A DNA stretch of 33,461 bases from an uncultured Clostridia bacterium (GCA_946412355.1 CAMKGX010000017.1:1-33461); one strand, 5' to 3'. Positions 7,687 through 15,635 are shown, counted from the first letter of the stretch. The notes: generated by a model from the sequence alone, not told the origin. Program-made: numbers and translations.

Positions 7687-9078
7687 ATGGATAAGAATAT
7701 GCGCATCTGCATCATCGGCGGCGGCCCCGCCGGCCTTTCCGCCGGCATGTACCTGGAGAAGAAGGGGTACGAGAACTACACCATCCTGGAGAAGAACGAC
7801 CGGGTGGGCGGCAAGTGCTGGTCGCCCCACTACAACGGCCGGCGCTACGAGATGGGCGCCATCATGGGCGTGCCCTCTTACTACGCCGTGAAGGACGTGG
7901 AGGATTTCTGCGGCATCACCCACGACGGCCCCAAGCTGAACCGCAACTACAAGGACAAGACCGGCAAGGTCATCGAGCCCTTTGAGCCCAAGAAGAACAT
8001 TCTCAAGATTCCCCGGCTGCTGAAGATGAAGAATCAGCTGAAGGTGTTCGGCGAGCTGCTGGAGACCAAGTACAAGGGCTACGACGTCAACGGCCACCGG
8101 GGCGTGGCGGAGGGCCGGTACGACGGCTTCGCCGTGACGCCGGGCCGTGAGCCCGTCCAGGGCGAGAACCCCAACCTGAAGGATCTGTGCCTGCCTTTCA
8201 GCGAGTTCTGCCGCAAGAACGGCGTGGAGCTGGTGCAGGACATCTGGATCGGGCCCTACACCTCCTTCGGCTACGGCTATTTCGACGAGATTCCCGCTGC
8301 CTACGTGCTGAAATACCTGGACTTCCAGACCACCATGAACTTCGTGAAGGTGAACCTGTGGACCTGGAAGGAGGGCACCCAGTACATCTGGGAGCAGCTC
8401 AACGCCCATCTGAAGAACCCCGCCCGGTTGAACAGCGCCATCTCCGCCGTGGAGCGCCGGGACGGCAAGGTGTACGTCACCGTCAACGGCCAGGTGGAGG
8501 AGTATGACAAGATCATTGTCACCGCGCCGCTGTACGTGCCCAACAAGGAGAGCCGCAGCGACGGCCTGGTGGGCATGGTGGACTACTTCGACGCCCGGGA
8601 GGACGAGAAGGCCCTGTTCAGCAAGATCGACTACGAGCGCTACGACGTGCTGGCCGTGGAGACCAAGCCCGAGGATCACCCGGAGATCAGCTACTACGTG
8701 TTCGACAACATGGTGAAAGAGCGGCTGGGCCACCTGATGGTGTATTACCGCCGGTGGAAGGACACGGTGGACCAGGTCATCACCACCTACGCCCTGCGCA
8801 AGCACAAGGATATGGCGGAGGTGCCCTACGACAAGTGCCGCCAGATGGTGCTGGACGACCTGAAGACCATGCGCAACCCCGCCTCCAACGTGATCAACGA
8901 GTGGTCGGTGTACTACTTCCCCCACGTCTTCTCCGCCGACTATGCCGACGGCTGGTACGACAAGGTGGAGGCCATGCAGGGCAAATACGACACCTTCTAT
9001 GCCGGCGAGATCATGTCCTTCGGCGACATGGACGAGACGGCGGAGTACTCCCGCGAGCTGGTGGAGCGCTTCTTCTAA
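7687..9078 (+). CDS. Polyunsaturated fatty acid double-bond isomerase, PAI-like flavoprotein
   Basis: 463 residues, started by GAGGAGG before ATG 7687. The N-terminal FAD-binding motif IIGGGPAGLSAGMYLE (9-24) is followed by GGKCWSPHYNGRRYEMGAIM (41-60). From memory, the protein matches the P. acnes linoleate isomerase (PAI, about 424 aa) along its length: GRRYEMGAIMGVPSY, a KYKGYDVNGH region, FGYGYFDEIPAAYVLKYLDF, LWTWKEGTQ, CRQMVLDD, and the C-terminal TFYAGEIMSFGDMDE are all shared or nearly so. PAI moves a double bond of linoleic acid to give 10t,12c conjugated linoleic acid, using FAD without net redox. This protein is about 40 residues longer, with extra sequence around residues 98-120 and 137-160. 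It stands alone after a divergent promoter; a strong hairpin follows. The substrate is inferred by family; linoleic acid or a related plant fatty acid is most likely. Confidence 0.85.
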   Translation: MDKNMRICIIGGGPAGLSAGMYLEKKGYENYTILEKNDRVGGKCWSPHYNGRRYEMGAIMGVPSYYAVKDVEDFCGITHDGPKLNRNYKDKTGKVIEPFEPKKNILKIPRLLKMKNQLKVFGELLETKYKGYDVNGHRGVAEGRYDGFAVTPGREPVQGENPNLKDLCLPFSEFCRKNGVELVQDIWIGPYTSFGYGYFDEIPAAYVLKYLDFQTTMNFVKVNLWTWKEGTQYIWEQLNAHLKNPARLNSAISAVERRDGKVYVTVNGQVEEYDKIIVTAPLYVPNKESRSDGLVGMVDYFDAREDEKALFSKIDYERYDVLAVETKPEDHPEISYYVFDNMVKERLGHLMVYYRRWKDTVDQVITTYALRKHKDMAEVPYDKCRQMVLDDLKTMRNPASNVINEWSVYYFPHVFSADYADGWYDKVEAMQGKYDTFYAGEIMSFGDMDETAEYSRELVERFF

Positions 9079-9084
9079 GCTTAC

Positions 9085-9121
9085 TTATTTGAGGGGCGCG
9101 TAAATCGCGCCCCTCAAATAA
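9085..9121 (+). terminator. Strong hairpin after the isomerase gene
   Basis: TTATTTGAGGGGCGCG (9085-9100) pairs perfectly with CGCGCCCCTCAAATAA (9106-9121) across the loop TAAAT. The 16-bp stem begins 6 bases after the stop codon. There is no clear T run after it, so termination may be partial or the hairpin may protect the mRNA end. Confidence 0.65.
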
Positions 9122-9123
9122 CC

Positions 9124-9281
9124 TTCACATAAATGGCACAGCCATTTATGTGAAAATGGAATGGCAGCCCACTTCGCGCACTCGCTTCCGCTCGCACACT
9201 GCGTGGGCTGAGAAGTAAAATTTCTGACGCGCATGTCGTCAGAAATTTTATTTCACTGGTTCGCGCCTTGCGAGGCGCGAA
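9124..9281. repeat. Run of further hairpins in the 269-bp gap
   Basis: Four more inverted repeats follow one another: 9124-9137 with 9141-9154 (14 bp, loop ACA); 9165-9172 with 9203-9210 (CAGCCCAC/GTGGGCTG); 9216-9229 with 9237-9250 (14 bp, TAAAATTTCTGACG arm); and 9260-9267 with 9274-9281 (TTCGCGCC/GGCGCGAA). No coding capacity is seen here. Such runs resemble intergenic palindromic elements rather than a terminator alone. Confidence 0.75.
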
Positions 9282-9297
9282 ATCTGCGATGCTTTTT

Positions 9298-9303
9298 TAT
9301 AAT
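9298..9303 (+). promoter_or_regulatory. Possible -10 box before the saturase-like gene
   Basis: A perfect TATAAT lies 45 bp upstream of ATG 9348, but no -35 or TG extension accompanies it. It could give the gene its own promoter, or the gene may be read through from 7687. Confidence 0.35.
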
Positions 9304-9347
9304 GGAAGGGGTGCGTGCCACGCCCCCTTTTGAAAGAGGGAACGAAC

Positions 9348-10877
9348 ATGAAATTTTACCGAGACCACTATGACGTGATCGTCATCGGCGGGGCTCTGGC
9401 GGGCTTGAGCGCGGCGCTGATGCTGGCCGACAAGGGCAAGAGCGTGCTGGTGCTGGAGCGCCACAATCTGCCCGGCGGCCTGGCCACCAGCTACGTCCGG
9501 GGCGGCATCGAAATCGAGGCCACCCTCCACGAGATGATGTCCATCGGCGAGAAGAACCACCGGCTGAAGGTGGGCAAGTTCTTCGACGACATGGGCGTGG
9601 ACGTGGAATGGCTGAAAGTCCCCGAGGCCTATCACGCCTCCCTGCCGGGGCTGGAGGTGACGCTGCACCCGGGGCTGGAGACCTTCGCCCGGGAGGTGGA
9701 CGGCGCCGTGCCCGGCACCTACGACAAGGTGCTGGCGGTGCTGCAGCTGTGCGACCGGGTGTTCAACAGCGTGAATGAGTTGAGCATCCACCCCATGAGC
9801 AAGCCCCAGATGCTGTTGAAGCACCCCGACTTTGTGAAAACCGCCGGCTACTCCACCCAGGAGGTGCTGGACACCTTCGGCCTGCCCCAGAAGGCCCTTG
9901 ACCTGCTGGCCCCCTACTGGATTTACGTGGGCACCGGGTTCCGGGAGCTGCCGTTTACCATCTTCTCCGTGCTGATGGCGGACTACGTGGGCTACGGCTC
10001 CTACATCCCCAAGAAATTGAGCCACGAGATGAGCCTGAAAATGGCGGAGCGGGCGGAGGCCATGGGCGTGCAGATTGAGTACCGCCAGCACGTGGACAAG
10101 ATTCTGGTGAAGGACGGCCAGGCCTACGGCGTGCGCACCGCCCGGGGCGACGAGATTTACGGCGACTACGTCATCTCCTCCGCCTACCCCAACAGCGTGT
10201 ACACCCACATGGTCGAGCCGGCAGACGCCGTGCCCCCCGAGGCCATCAAGATGGTGAACGGGCGGCGGCTGAGCCTGACGGCCTTCTCGGTGGTGATGAT
10301 TCTGGACAGGCCCGCCGAAGAGCTGGGCATCAAGGATTACAGCGTATTCCGGGGCGACACCATGGACACCGACAAGCTGTATGGCGAGCTGAAGGGCCTG
10401 GGGCCCTACCGCTATCTCACCTGCATCTGCCACAACCTGGGCAACCCCGGCGTGACCCCCGAGGGCACCTGCTCCTACTCCATCACCACCCTGCCCCGGG
10501 TGGATGGTTGGAAAACCGTGTCCGCCGACGAGTACGACAGGGTGAAGCATGAGGTGGCCCGGCAGATGATTGACACCATGAGCGAATATCTGGGGGTCAA
10601 CCTGCTGGATCACATTCTGGAAATCGTCATTGAGACGCCCATGACCGTGGCCCACTACACCGGCATGTGGAACGGCTGCATCTACGGCTACGCCCACACC
10701 ATGGAGGACCACATCGTGGCCCGGCTGCAGACGGCGGAGGCGGAGCGGTTTATCCGGCATCTGGAATTCTCCGGCGCCCACCAGATCAGCGGCGACGGCA
10801 TGGGCCCCGCCGTGACCAACGGCCGCAAGGCGGCGAAAAATGTACTGGATACCATGGCAGAGGAGGCGGCGAAATGA
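9348..10877 (+). CDS. Phytoene desaturase/retinol saturase-like FAD oxidoreductase
   Basis: 509 residues from ATG 9348, which has AGAGGGA upstream; a GTG at 9315 in frame has no such site. The N-terminal dinucleotide-binding segment is DVIVIGGALAGLSAALMLAD (9-28), where the middle glycine of GxGxxG is alanine, then LERHNLPGGLATSY. The C-terminus has the family's FAD-closing segment (HQISGDGMGPAVTNGRKAA). CrtI/RetSat-family enzymes add or remove hydrogen across conjugated double bonds of long lipids. No carotenoid genes are nearby. Beside a PAI-like isomerase that makes conjugated dienes, and overlapping by 4 bases a reductase that could feed its FAD, a role as a conjugated fatty acid reductase is the best inference. 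The reaction direction cannot be read from the sequence. Confidence 0.8.
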   Translation: MKFYRDHYDVIVIGGALAGLSAALMLADKGKSVLVLERHNLPGGLATSYVRGGIEIEATLHEMMSIGEKNHRLKVGKFFDDMGVDVEWLKVPEAYHASLPGLEVTLHPGLETFAREVDGAVPGTYDKVLAVLQLCDRVFNSVNELSIHPMSKPQMLLKHPDFVKTAGYSTQEVLDTFGLPQKALDLLAPYWIYVGTGFRELPFTIFSVLMADYVGYGSYIPKKLSHEMSLKMAERAEAMGVQIEYRQHVDKILVKDGQAYGVRTARGDEIYGDYVISSAYPNSVYTHMVEPADAVPPEAIKMVNGRRLSLTAFSVVMILDRPAEELGIKDYSVFRGDTMDTDKLYGELKGLGPYRYLTCICHNLGNPGVTPEGTCSYSITTLPRVDGWKTVSADEYDRVKHEVARQMIDTMSEYLGVNLLDHILEIVIETPMTVAHYTGMWNGCIYGYAHTMEDHIVARLQTAEAERFIRHLEFSGAHQISGDGMGPAVTNGRKAAKNVLDTMAEEAAK

Positions 10878-12058
10878 AGGTAAAAGGCTTTTTGAAGGAC
10901 GTGGGCGGCGCGTCCCGGGTTACCAAGGCCCGGCTGGCGGCCTTTGCGCAGGCGTCCTCCACCCCGGTGCGGACCGACCCCATCGGCGACGTGGCCCGGG
11001 AGTGGCACCCCGGCAAGCTGGACATGGTGGTGACGGAGATTCGCGACGCCTCCAAGACCGCCAAGACGGTGCGGTTTGAAAAGGTGGGCGGCGGCAAGCT
11101 GCCTCCCTTCTACGCGGGCCAGTTCATGGTGGTGGACTTCCCCATGGGCGACAGCCTCATCTCCCGGCCCTACTCCATCTCCTCCGCCCCCTGGCAGGCA
11201 CGGCAGGAAAAGGGCTTTGTGGAGATTACCGTTCGCCGCTCCCGCGGCGACGGCTTTATCTGCGACCACATCAACGACAACGTGAAGGTGGGCGACACCT
11301 TCCGCTGCCTTATCGGCTGCGGCCAGTTCTACTATGAGCCCCTGCGGGACGCCAGGCACGTGGTGGCCCTGGCCGGCGGCGTGGGCATCACCCCCTTTGC
11401 CTCCATGGCCCGGGAGGTGGCCCACGGCACGCTGGATATGGATTTGACCATCCTCTACGGCTCTGTGGCCTCCGACGACATCACGCTCCGGGATGAATTG
11501 GCGGCGCTGGAGGGGGAGCACGTCCACATCGTCCATGTGCTGTCCGGCGACGAGCCGGACTGGCAGGGCGAGCGGGGCTTTTTGACGGCGGAGCTGATCC
11601 GCAAGTATTCCGCCCCCGACACCACCTATTTCATCTGCGGCCCCCAGGCGATGTACCGCTTCCTCCGGGAGGAGCTGAAGAAGCTGGACATCCCCCAGCG
11701 GCGGGTGCGGTTTGAGGTGTTCGGCCAGGCCAAGGATATCACCGTCTTCCCCGGCTATCCCCAGGAGTGCAAGGATAAGACGTATCAGCTCACCGTGCGG
11801 CGGGGCATCCACGAGGACGTGATTCCCGCCCGGGCCACGGAGAGCCTGGTGGTGGCCCTGGAGCGGGCGGGCATCCGCATTGAGACCGGGTGCCGCAGCG
11901 GCGAGTGCGGCTTCTGCCGCACCAAGGTGCTGTCGGGCAGCGTGTACATCTGCCCGGAGAACGACGGACGCCGGGCCGCCGACAAGGATTTCGGCTACGT
12001 CCACGCCTGCGCCGCCTATCCCACGTCGGACGTGGTGATTAAGATACCGATTGAATAA
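10874..12058 (+). CDS. FAD/NAD(P)H reductase with C-terminal 2Fe-2S ferredoxin domain
   Basis: 394 residues. The ATG at 10874 overlaps the stop of the preceding gene (ATGA) and follows AGAGGAGG. Layout: a 45-residue N-terminal extension unlike the family, a ferredoxin reductase-type FAD domain (RPYSISSAP at 98-106), an NAD(P) domain (GGVGITPF at 168-175, ICGP further on), and a plant-type 2Fe-2S domain with CRSGECGFC (Cys340, 345, 348) and Cys379. This is the phenol hydroxylase/oxygenase-reductase architecture, which moves electrons from NAD(P)H through FAD to 2Fe-2S and then to a partner. Oxygenases are not expected in an anaerobe and none is nearby; the translationally coupled saturase-like flavoprotein is the likely partner. 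Confidence 0.87.
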   Translation: MKVKGFLKDVGGASRVTKARLAAFAQASSTPVRTDPIGDVAREWHPGKLDMVVTEIRDASKTAKTVRFEKVGGGKLPPFYAGQFMVVDFPMGDSLISRPYSISSAPWQARQEKGFVEITVRRSRGDGFICDHINDNVKVGDTFRCLIGCGQFYYEPLRDARHVVALAGGVGITPFASMAREVAHGTLDMDLTILYGSVASDDITLRDELAALEGEHVHIVHVLSGDEPDWQGERGFLTAELIRKYSAPDTTYFICGPQAMYRFLREELKKLDIPQRRVRFEVFGQAKDITVFPGYPQECKDKTYQLTVRRGIHEDVIPARATESLVVALERAGIRIETGCRSGECGFCRTKVLSGSVYICPENDGRRAADKDFGYVHACAAYPTSDVVIKIPIE

Positions 12059-12062
12059 AATA

Positions 12063-12092
12063 TGCCCTGCGCCCCGAAAGGGGCGCAGGGCA
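12063..12092 (+). terminator. Hairpin after the reductase gene
   Basis: TGCCCTGCGCCCC (12063-12075) and GGGGCGCAGGGCA (12080-12092) form a perfect 13-bp stem with a GAAA tetraloop, 4 bases after the stop. A T run is missing, so it may act as a 3' stabiliser or weak terminator. Confidence 0.65.
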
Positions 12093-12097
12093 ATTCA

Positions 12098-12149
12098 TGG
12101 CGAAGCCAAATCATGCCGCGAAGCGGCAATTCACGACGGCACAGCCGTC
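12098..12149. repeat. Array of small hairpins with A/T-rich linkers
   Basis: Three consecutive stem-loops: TGGC-GAA-GCCA (12098-12108), TGCCGC-GAA-GCGGCA (12114-12128) and GACGGC-ACA-GCCGTC (12135-12149). They are separated by short linkers of the type AATTCA or AAATCA. The stems differ but the triloops (GAA or ACA) and linkers recur. Confidence 0.75.
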
Positions 12150-12605
12150 AAATCATGGGATTTGGGCAGGTTGCCCGTAAAGGGACACGATAATTTCGTA
12201 GGGCGGCACTACCCCAAGGGCGCTGGCTCCACATACCGCTCATGCTTCGCGGTGTGTCGCTGGCGCTGCTTTGCCCGTGCCCCGGCGGTCAGCGGAAAAG
12301 GGGCGGACAGAGTCGTCCGCCCCTACGGAGAGAATCGGCAGTTTTTTGACGCCAACGGGCGGGTTTGGTTATTGCCGCCGGGTTTTCGGGCGGAGCAAAG
12401 CCCCGCCCCTACACGCGGCTGCCGATACCATTCACCATCCACCCGCCCTGGGCGGGCATCGCCCCCTCATCCGTCAGCTTCGCTGACACCTTCCCCCCAG
12501 GGGGAAGGCGGGCCGCCGGACGCCAGTGACGGCCCGCGAGGTACGAGCGGCTGCCGGAACCAGTGCCCTTGGGGTAGGCGGCGGCCCCTACGACGCCATT
12601 GCACA
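12150..12605. repeat. Noncoding gap with interspersed palindromic repeats (cluster 1)
   Basis: No supported gene is present. It contains palindromes flanked by CCCTAC or GTAGGG: GGGGCGGAC (12300-12308) with GTCCGCCCC (12315-12323), and a GGGCGGAGC-AAA-GCCCCGCCC element (12388-12408). At 12458-12509 lies a composite unit: a 19-bp lead, a variable hairpin (GTCAGC-TTC-GCTGAC) and the palindrome CACCTTC...GAAGGC. The same composite unit recurs at 22410-22469. Confidence 0.75.
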
Positions 12606-12641
12606 AAAAGAGCACCGTGCCTGGCGGCACGGTGCTCTTTT
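12606..12641 (-). terminator. Terminator for ppdK
   Basis: AAAAGAGCACCGTGCC and GGCACGGTGCTCTTTT form a perfect 16-bp stem around a 4-base loop, ending in a T tract on either strand. It begins 33 bases after the ppdK stop codon. Confidence 0.88.
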
Positions 12642-12673
12642 CTTGCTTTATGGGGTGGGAGGGTTGCCAGCGA

Positions 12674-15550
12674 TTACTTGCTGTTCTTCTCCTCGCCGTA
12701 GGTCTTCTTGGCCTCGTTCCAGCCGGCCTTCAGGCTCTTGAAGCCGGCGGACAGCACGTCCATCAGCTCGTCGGCGGCCAGGTTGGCGCTGTTCTGCAGC
12801 TGGGAGGCGGCGTCCTTCAGCACGGCCTTGGCGGCGTTGATCTTCTCATTGACCTGATCGCCGTCCAGGTTCAGCTTGTCGGCCACGGCGTCGATGACCT
12901 CCTCCACCTTGGCGTCCTTGCTCTCGGCGGCCTTGATGGCAGCCTGGGCGGCAGCCAGACGGGCGATGGGCACGCGGAAGGGGCTGCAGGACACGTAGTC
13001 CAGGCCGGCGTTGTGGCAGAACTCCACGCTGGCGGGGTCGCCGCCCTGCTCGCCGCAGATGCCCAGGTGCAGGTCGGGGCGGGTCTGACGGCCCAGCTTG
13101 GCGGCCATCTTCACCAGCTTGCCCACGCCGTCCTGATCCAGCTTGGCGAAGGGATCGCTCTCGTAGATCTTGCGGTCGTAGTAGGCGCCCAGGAACTTGC
13201 CGGCGTCGTCACGGCTGAAGCCGAAGGTCATCTGGGTCAGATCGTTGGTGCCGAAGGAGAAGAACTGGGCCTCCTTGGCGATCTCGTCAGCGGTGAGGGC
13301 GGCACGGGGGATCTCGATCATGGTGCCCACCAGGTACTCCATCTTCACGCCGGCGGCGGCCAGCTCCTCATCGGCGGTCTTGCAGACCACGTCCTTGACG
13401 AACTTCAGCTCGCGGGCCTCGCCCACCAGGGGAATCATGATCTCGGGGACCATGTGCCAGTCGGGGTGGCGGTTCTGGACGTTGATGGCGGCGCGGATGA
13501 CGGCGCGGGTCTGCATCTCGGCGATCTCGGGATAGGTGACGGCCAGACGGCAGCCGCGGTGACCCATCATGGGGTTGAACTCGTGGAGGCCGGCGATGAT
13601 GGCCTTGATGTCGGCCACGCTCTTGCCCTGGGTCTGGGCCAGCAGCTCGATGTCACGCTCCTCGGTGGGCACGAACTCGTGCAGAGGAGGATCCAGGAAG
13701 CGGATGGTGACGGGGCAGCCCTCCATGGCCTCATAGATGCCCTCGAAGTCGCCCTGCTGCATGGGCATCAGCTTGGCCAGGGCGGCCTTGCGCTCTTCCA
13801 CGGTGTCGGAGCAGATCATCTCGCGGATGGCGGCGATGCGCTCGCCCTCGAAGAACATATGCTCGGTGCGGCACAGGCCGATGCCCTGGGCGCCCAGGGA
13901 GCGGGCGCGGGCGGCGTCGGCGGGCGTGTCGGCGTTGGTGCGGACCTGGAGGCGGCGATACTTGTCGGCCCAGTCCATCACGGTCTTGAAGTTGCCGGAA
14001 ACGGTGGCCTCCACGGTGGGCAGGGCGCCGTCATAGATATTGCCGGTGGAGCCGTCCAGGCTCAGCCAGTCGCCCTCGTGGTAGGTCTTGCCGGCCAGGG
14101 TGAACTGCTTATTGGCCTCGTCCATCACGATGGCGGAGCAGCCGGACACGCAGCACTTGCCCATGCCGCGGGCCACCACGGCGGCGTGAGAGGTCATGCC
14201 GCCGCGGACGGTCAGGATGCCCTGGGCGGCCTTCATGCCCTCGATGTCCTCGGGAGAGGTCTCCAGACGGACCAGCACCACCTTCTCGCCCCGCTCGGCC
14301 CAGGCCTTGGCGTCCTCGGCGGAGTAGACGATCTTGCCGCAAGCGGCGCCGGGGGAGGCGGGCAGCGCCTTGCCGATGGGGGTGGCCTCCTTCAGGGCCT
14401 TGGCGTCGAACTGGGGATGGAGCAGGGTGTCCAGGTTGCGGGGATCGATCATGGTCACGGCCTGCTGCTCGGTGATCATACCCTCGGCCACCAGGTCGCA
14501 GGCGATTTGCAGAGCGGCGGAAGCGGTGCGCTTACCGTTGCGGCACTGGAGCATATACAGCTTGCCGTGCTCCACGGTGAACTCCATGTCCTGCATGTCG
14601 CGGTAATGGTCTTCCAGAATGTGGCAGACCTTGACGAACTCCTCATAGGCCTCGGGGAACTTCTCGGCCATCTCGGAGATGGGCATGGGGGTGCGCACGC
14701 CGGCCACCACGTCCTCGCCCTGGGCGTTGGTCAGGAACTCGCCCATCAGCTTCTTCTCGCCGGTGGCGGGGTCACGGGTGAAGGCCACGCCGGTGCCGCA
14801 ATCGTCGCCCATGTTGCCGAAGGCCATGGACTGGACGTTGACGGCGGTGCCCCAGGAATAGGGGATGTCGTTATCCCGGCGATAGACGTTGGCGCGGGGG
14901 TTGTCCCAGGAACGGAACACGGCCTTGATGGCGCCCACCAGCTGCTCCTTGGGGTCGGTGGGGAAGTCGGAGCCGATCTTGGCCTTGTACTCGGCCTTGA
15001 ACTGCATGGCCAGCTCCTTCAGGTCCTCGGCGGTGAGCTCCACGTCCTGGGTGACGCCGCGCTCGGCCTTCATCTTGTCGATGAGCTGCTCGAAATACTT
15101 CTTGCCCACCTCCATGACCACGTCGGAGTACATCTGGATGAAACGGCGGTAGCAGTCCCAGGCCCAGCGGGGATTGTTGGACTTGCGGGCGATGACGTCC
15201 ACCACGTCCTCATTGAGGCCCAGGTTCAGGATGGTGTCCATCATGCCGGGCATGGAGGCCCGGGCGCCGGAGCGGACGGACACCAGCAGGGGATTCTCCA
15301 GATCGCCGAACTTCTTGCCGGTGATCTGCTCCATCTTCTCGATGTAGGTCATGATCTCGGCCATGATGCTGTCGTTGATCTGGCGGCCATCCTCGTAATA
15401 CTTGGTGCAGGCCTCGGTGGTGATGGTGAAGCCCTGGGGCACGGGCAGACCGATGTTGGTCATCTCCGCCAGGTTGGCACCCTTGCCGCCCAGCAGCTCA
15501 CGCATCTTGGCGTTGCCCTCGGTGAACAGATAGCAATACTTCTTGCTCAT
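12674..15550 (-). CDS. ppdK: Pyruvate, phosphate dikinase, with C-terminal extension
   Basis: 958 residues. It interconverts pyruvate, ATP and phosphate with phosphoenolpyruvate, AMP and pyrophosphate in central carbon metabolism. The N-terminal ATP-grasp domain begins with the KMRELLGGKGANLAEM segment. The phosphorylated His455 lies in GGMTSHAAVVARGMGK, the same number as in the studied Clostridium symbiosum enzyme. The C-terminal TIM barrel has the PEP-utilising motif LHLGICGEQGG and the active-site Cys855 in YVSCSPFRVPIARLAAAQ. Family members normally end about residue 875-880; here about 80 extra residues follow, rich in Ala, Lys, Asp and Glu and probably helical. The start has GGAGG 7 bases upstream and its own promoter and terminator, so it is monocistronic. 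Confidence 0.97.
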   Translation of the reverse strand: MSKKYCYLFTEGNAKMRELLGGKGANLAEMTNIGLPVPQGFTITTEACTKYYEDGRQINDSIMAEIMTYIEKMEQITGKKFGDLENPLLVSVRSGARASMPGMMDTILNLGLNEDVVDVIARKSNNPRWAWDCYRRFIQMYSDVVMEVGKKYFEQLIDKMKAERGVTQDVELTAEDLKELAMQFKAEYKAKIGSDFPTDPKEQLVGAIKAVFRSWDNPRANVYRRDNDIPYSWGTAVNVQSMAFGNMGDDCGTGVAFTRDPATGEKKLMGEFLTNAQGEDVVAGVRTPMPISEMAEKFPEAYEEFVKVCHILEDHYRDMQDMEFTVEHGKLYMLQCRNGKRTASAALQIACDLVAEGMITEQQAVTMIDPRNLDTLLHPQFDAKALKEATPIGKALPASPGAACGKIVYSAEDAKAWAERGEKVVLVRLETSPEDIEGMKAAQGILTVRGGMTSHAAVVARGMGKCCVSGCSAIVMDEANKQFTLAGKTYHEGDWLSLDGSTGNIYDGALPTVEATVSGNFKTVMDWADKYRRLQVRTNADTPADAARARSLGAQGIGLCRTEHMFFEGERIAAIREMICSDTVEERKAALAKLMPMQQGDFEGIYEAMEGCPVTIRFLDPPLHEFVPTEERDIELLAQTQGKSVADIKAIIAGLHEFNPMMGHRGCRLAVTYPEIAEMQTRAVIRAAINVQNRHPDWHMVPEIMIPLVGEARELKFVKDVVCKTADEELAAAGVKMEYLVGTMIEIPRAALTADEIAKEAQFFSFGTNDLTQMTFGFSRDDAGKFLGAYYDRKIYESDPFAKLDQDGVGKLVKMAAKLGRQTRPDLHLGICGEQGGDPASVEFCHNAGLDYVSCSPFRVPIARLAAAQAAIKAAESKDAKVEEVIDAVADKLNLDGDQVNEKINAAKAVLKDAASQLQNSANLAADELMDVLSAGFKSLKAGWNEAKKTYGEEKNSK

Positions 15551-15606
15551 TGGTTATCCTCCATCAAAAATAATTGTTCAGGAACCTTCTTTTATACAGC
15601 CCTAAT

Positions 15607-15635
15607 ATTATAAAGACTTTTACCGCCAAAGGCAA
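15607..15635 (-). promoter_or_regulatory. Sigma-A promoter of ppdK
   Basis: On the minus strand, -35 TTGCCT (15630-15635), 17 bp, -10 TATAAT (15607-15612). The start of transcription is expected near 15600, about 50 bases upstream of the ATG. Confidence 0.75.

Noticed and set aside
9348-12058. A carotenoid biosynthesis locus.
   Set aside because: The flavoprotein resembles CrtI, but no phytoene synthase, prenyl transferase or cyclase is near, and the neighbours point to fatty acids.
12150-12605. CRISPR array in either repeat cluster (12150-12605 or 22046-22470).
   Set aside because: The repeats differ in length and sequence, spacing is irregular, and no cas gene is present.
12051-12701. A 216-residue open frame in the gap after the reductase gene.
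   Set aside because: It runs through hairpins and interspersed repeats and into the ppdK terminator, with no ribosome binding site and no family resemblance.
12599-15613. A 1004-residue open frame on the plus strand opposite ppdK, and similar long frames opposite the genes at 218-1576, 2264-3439, 7393-8925, 9297-10781, 18964-20664 and 27678-29345.
   Set aside because: They are antisense to well-recognised genes, are made of Gly/Ala/His/Val/Leu-rich sequence, and have no ribosome binding site or family motif. They arise from high GC in the third codon position.
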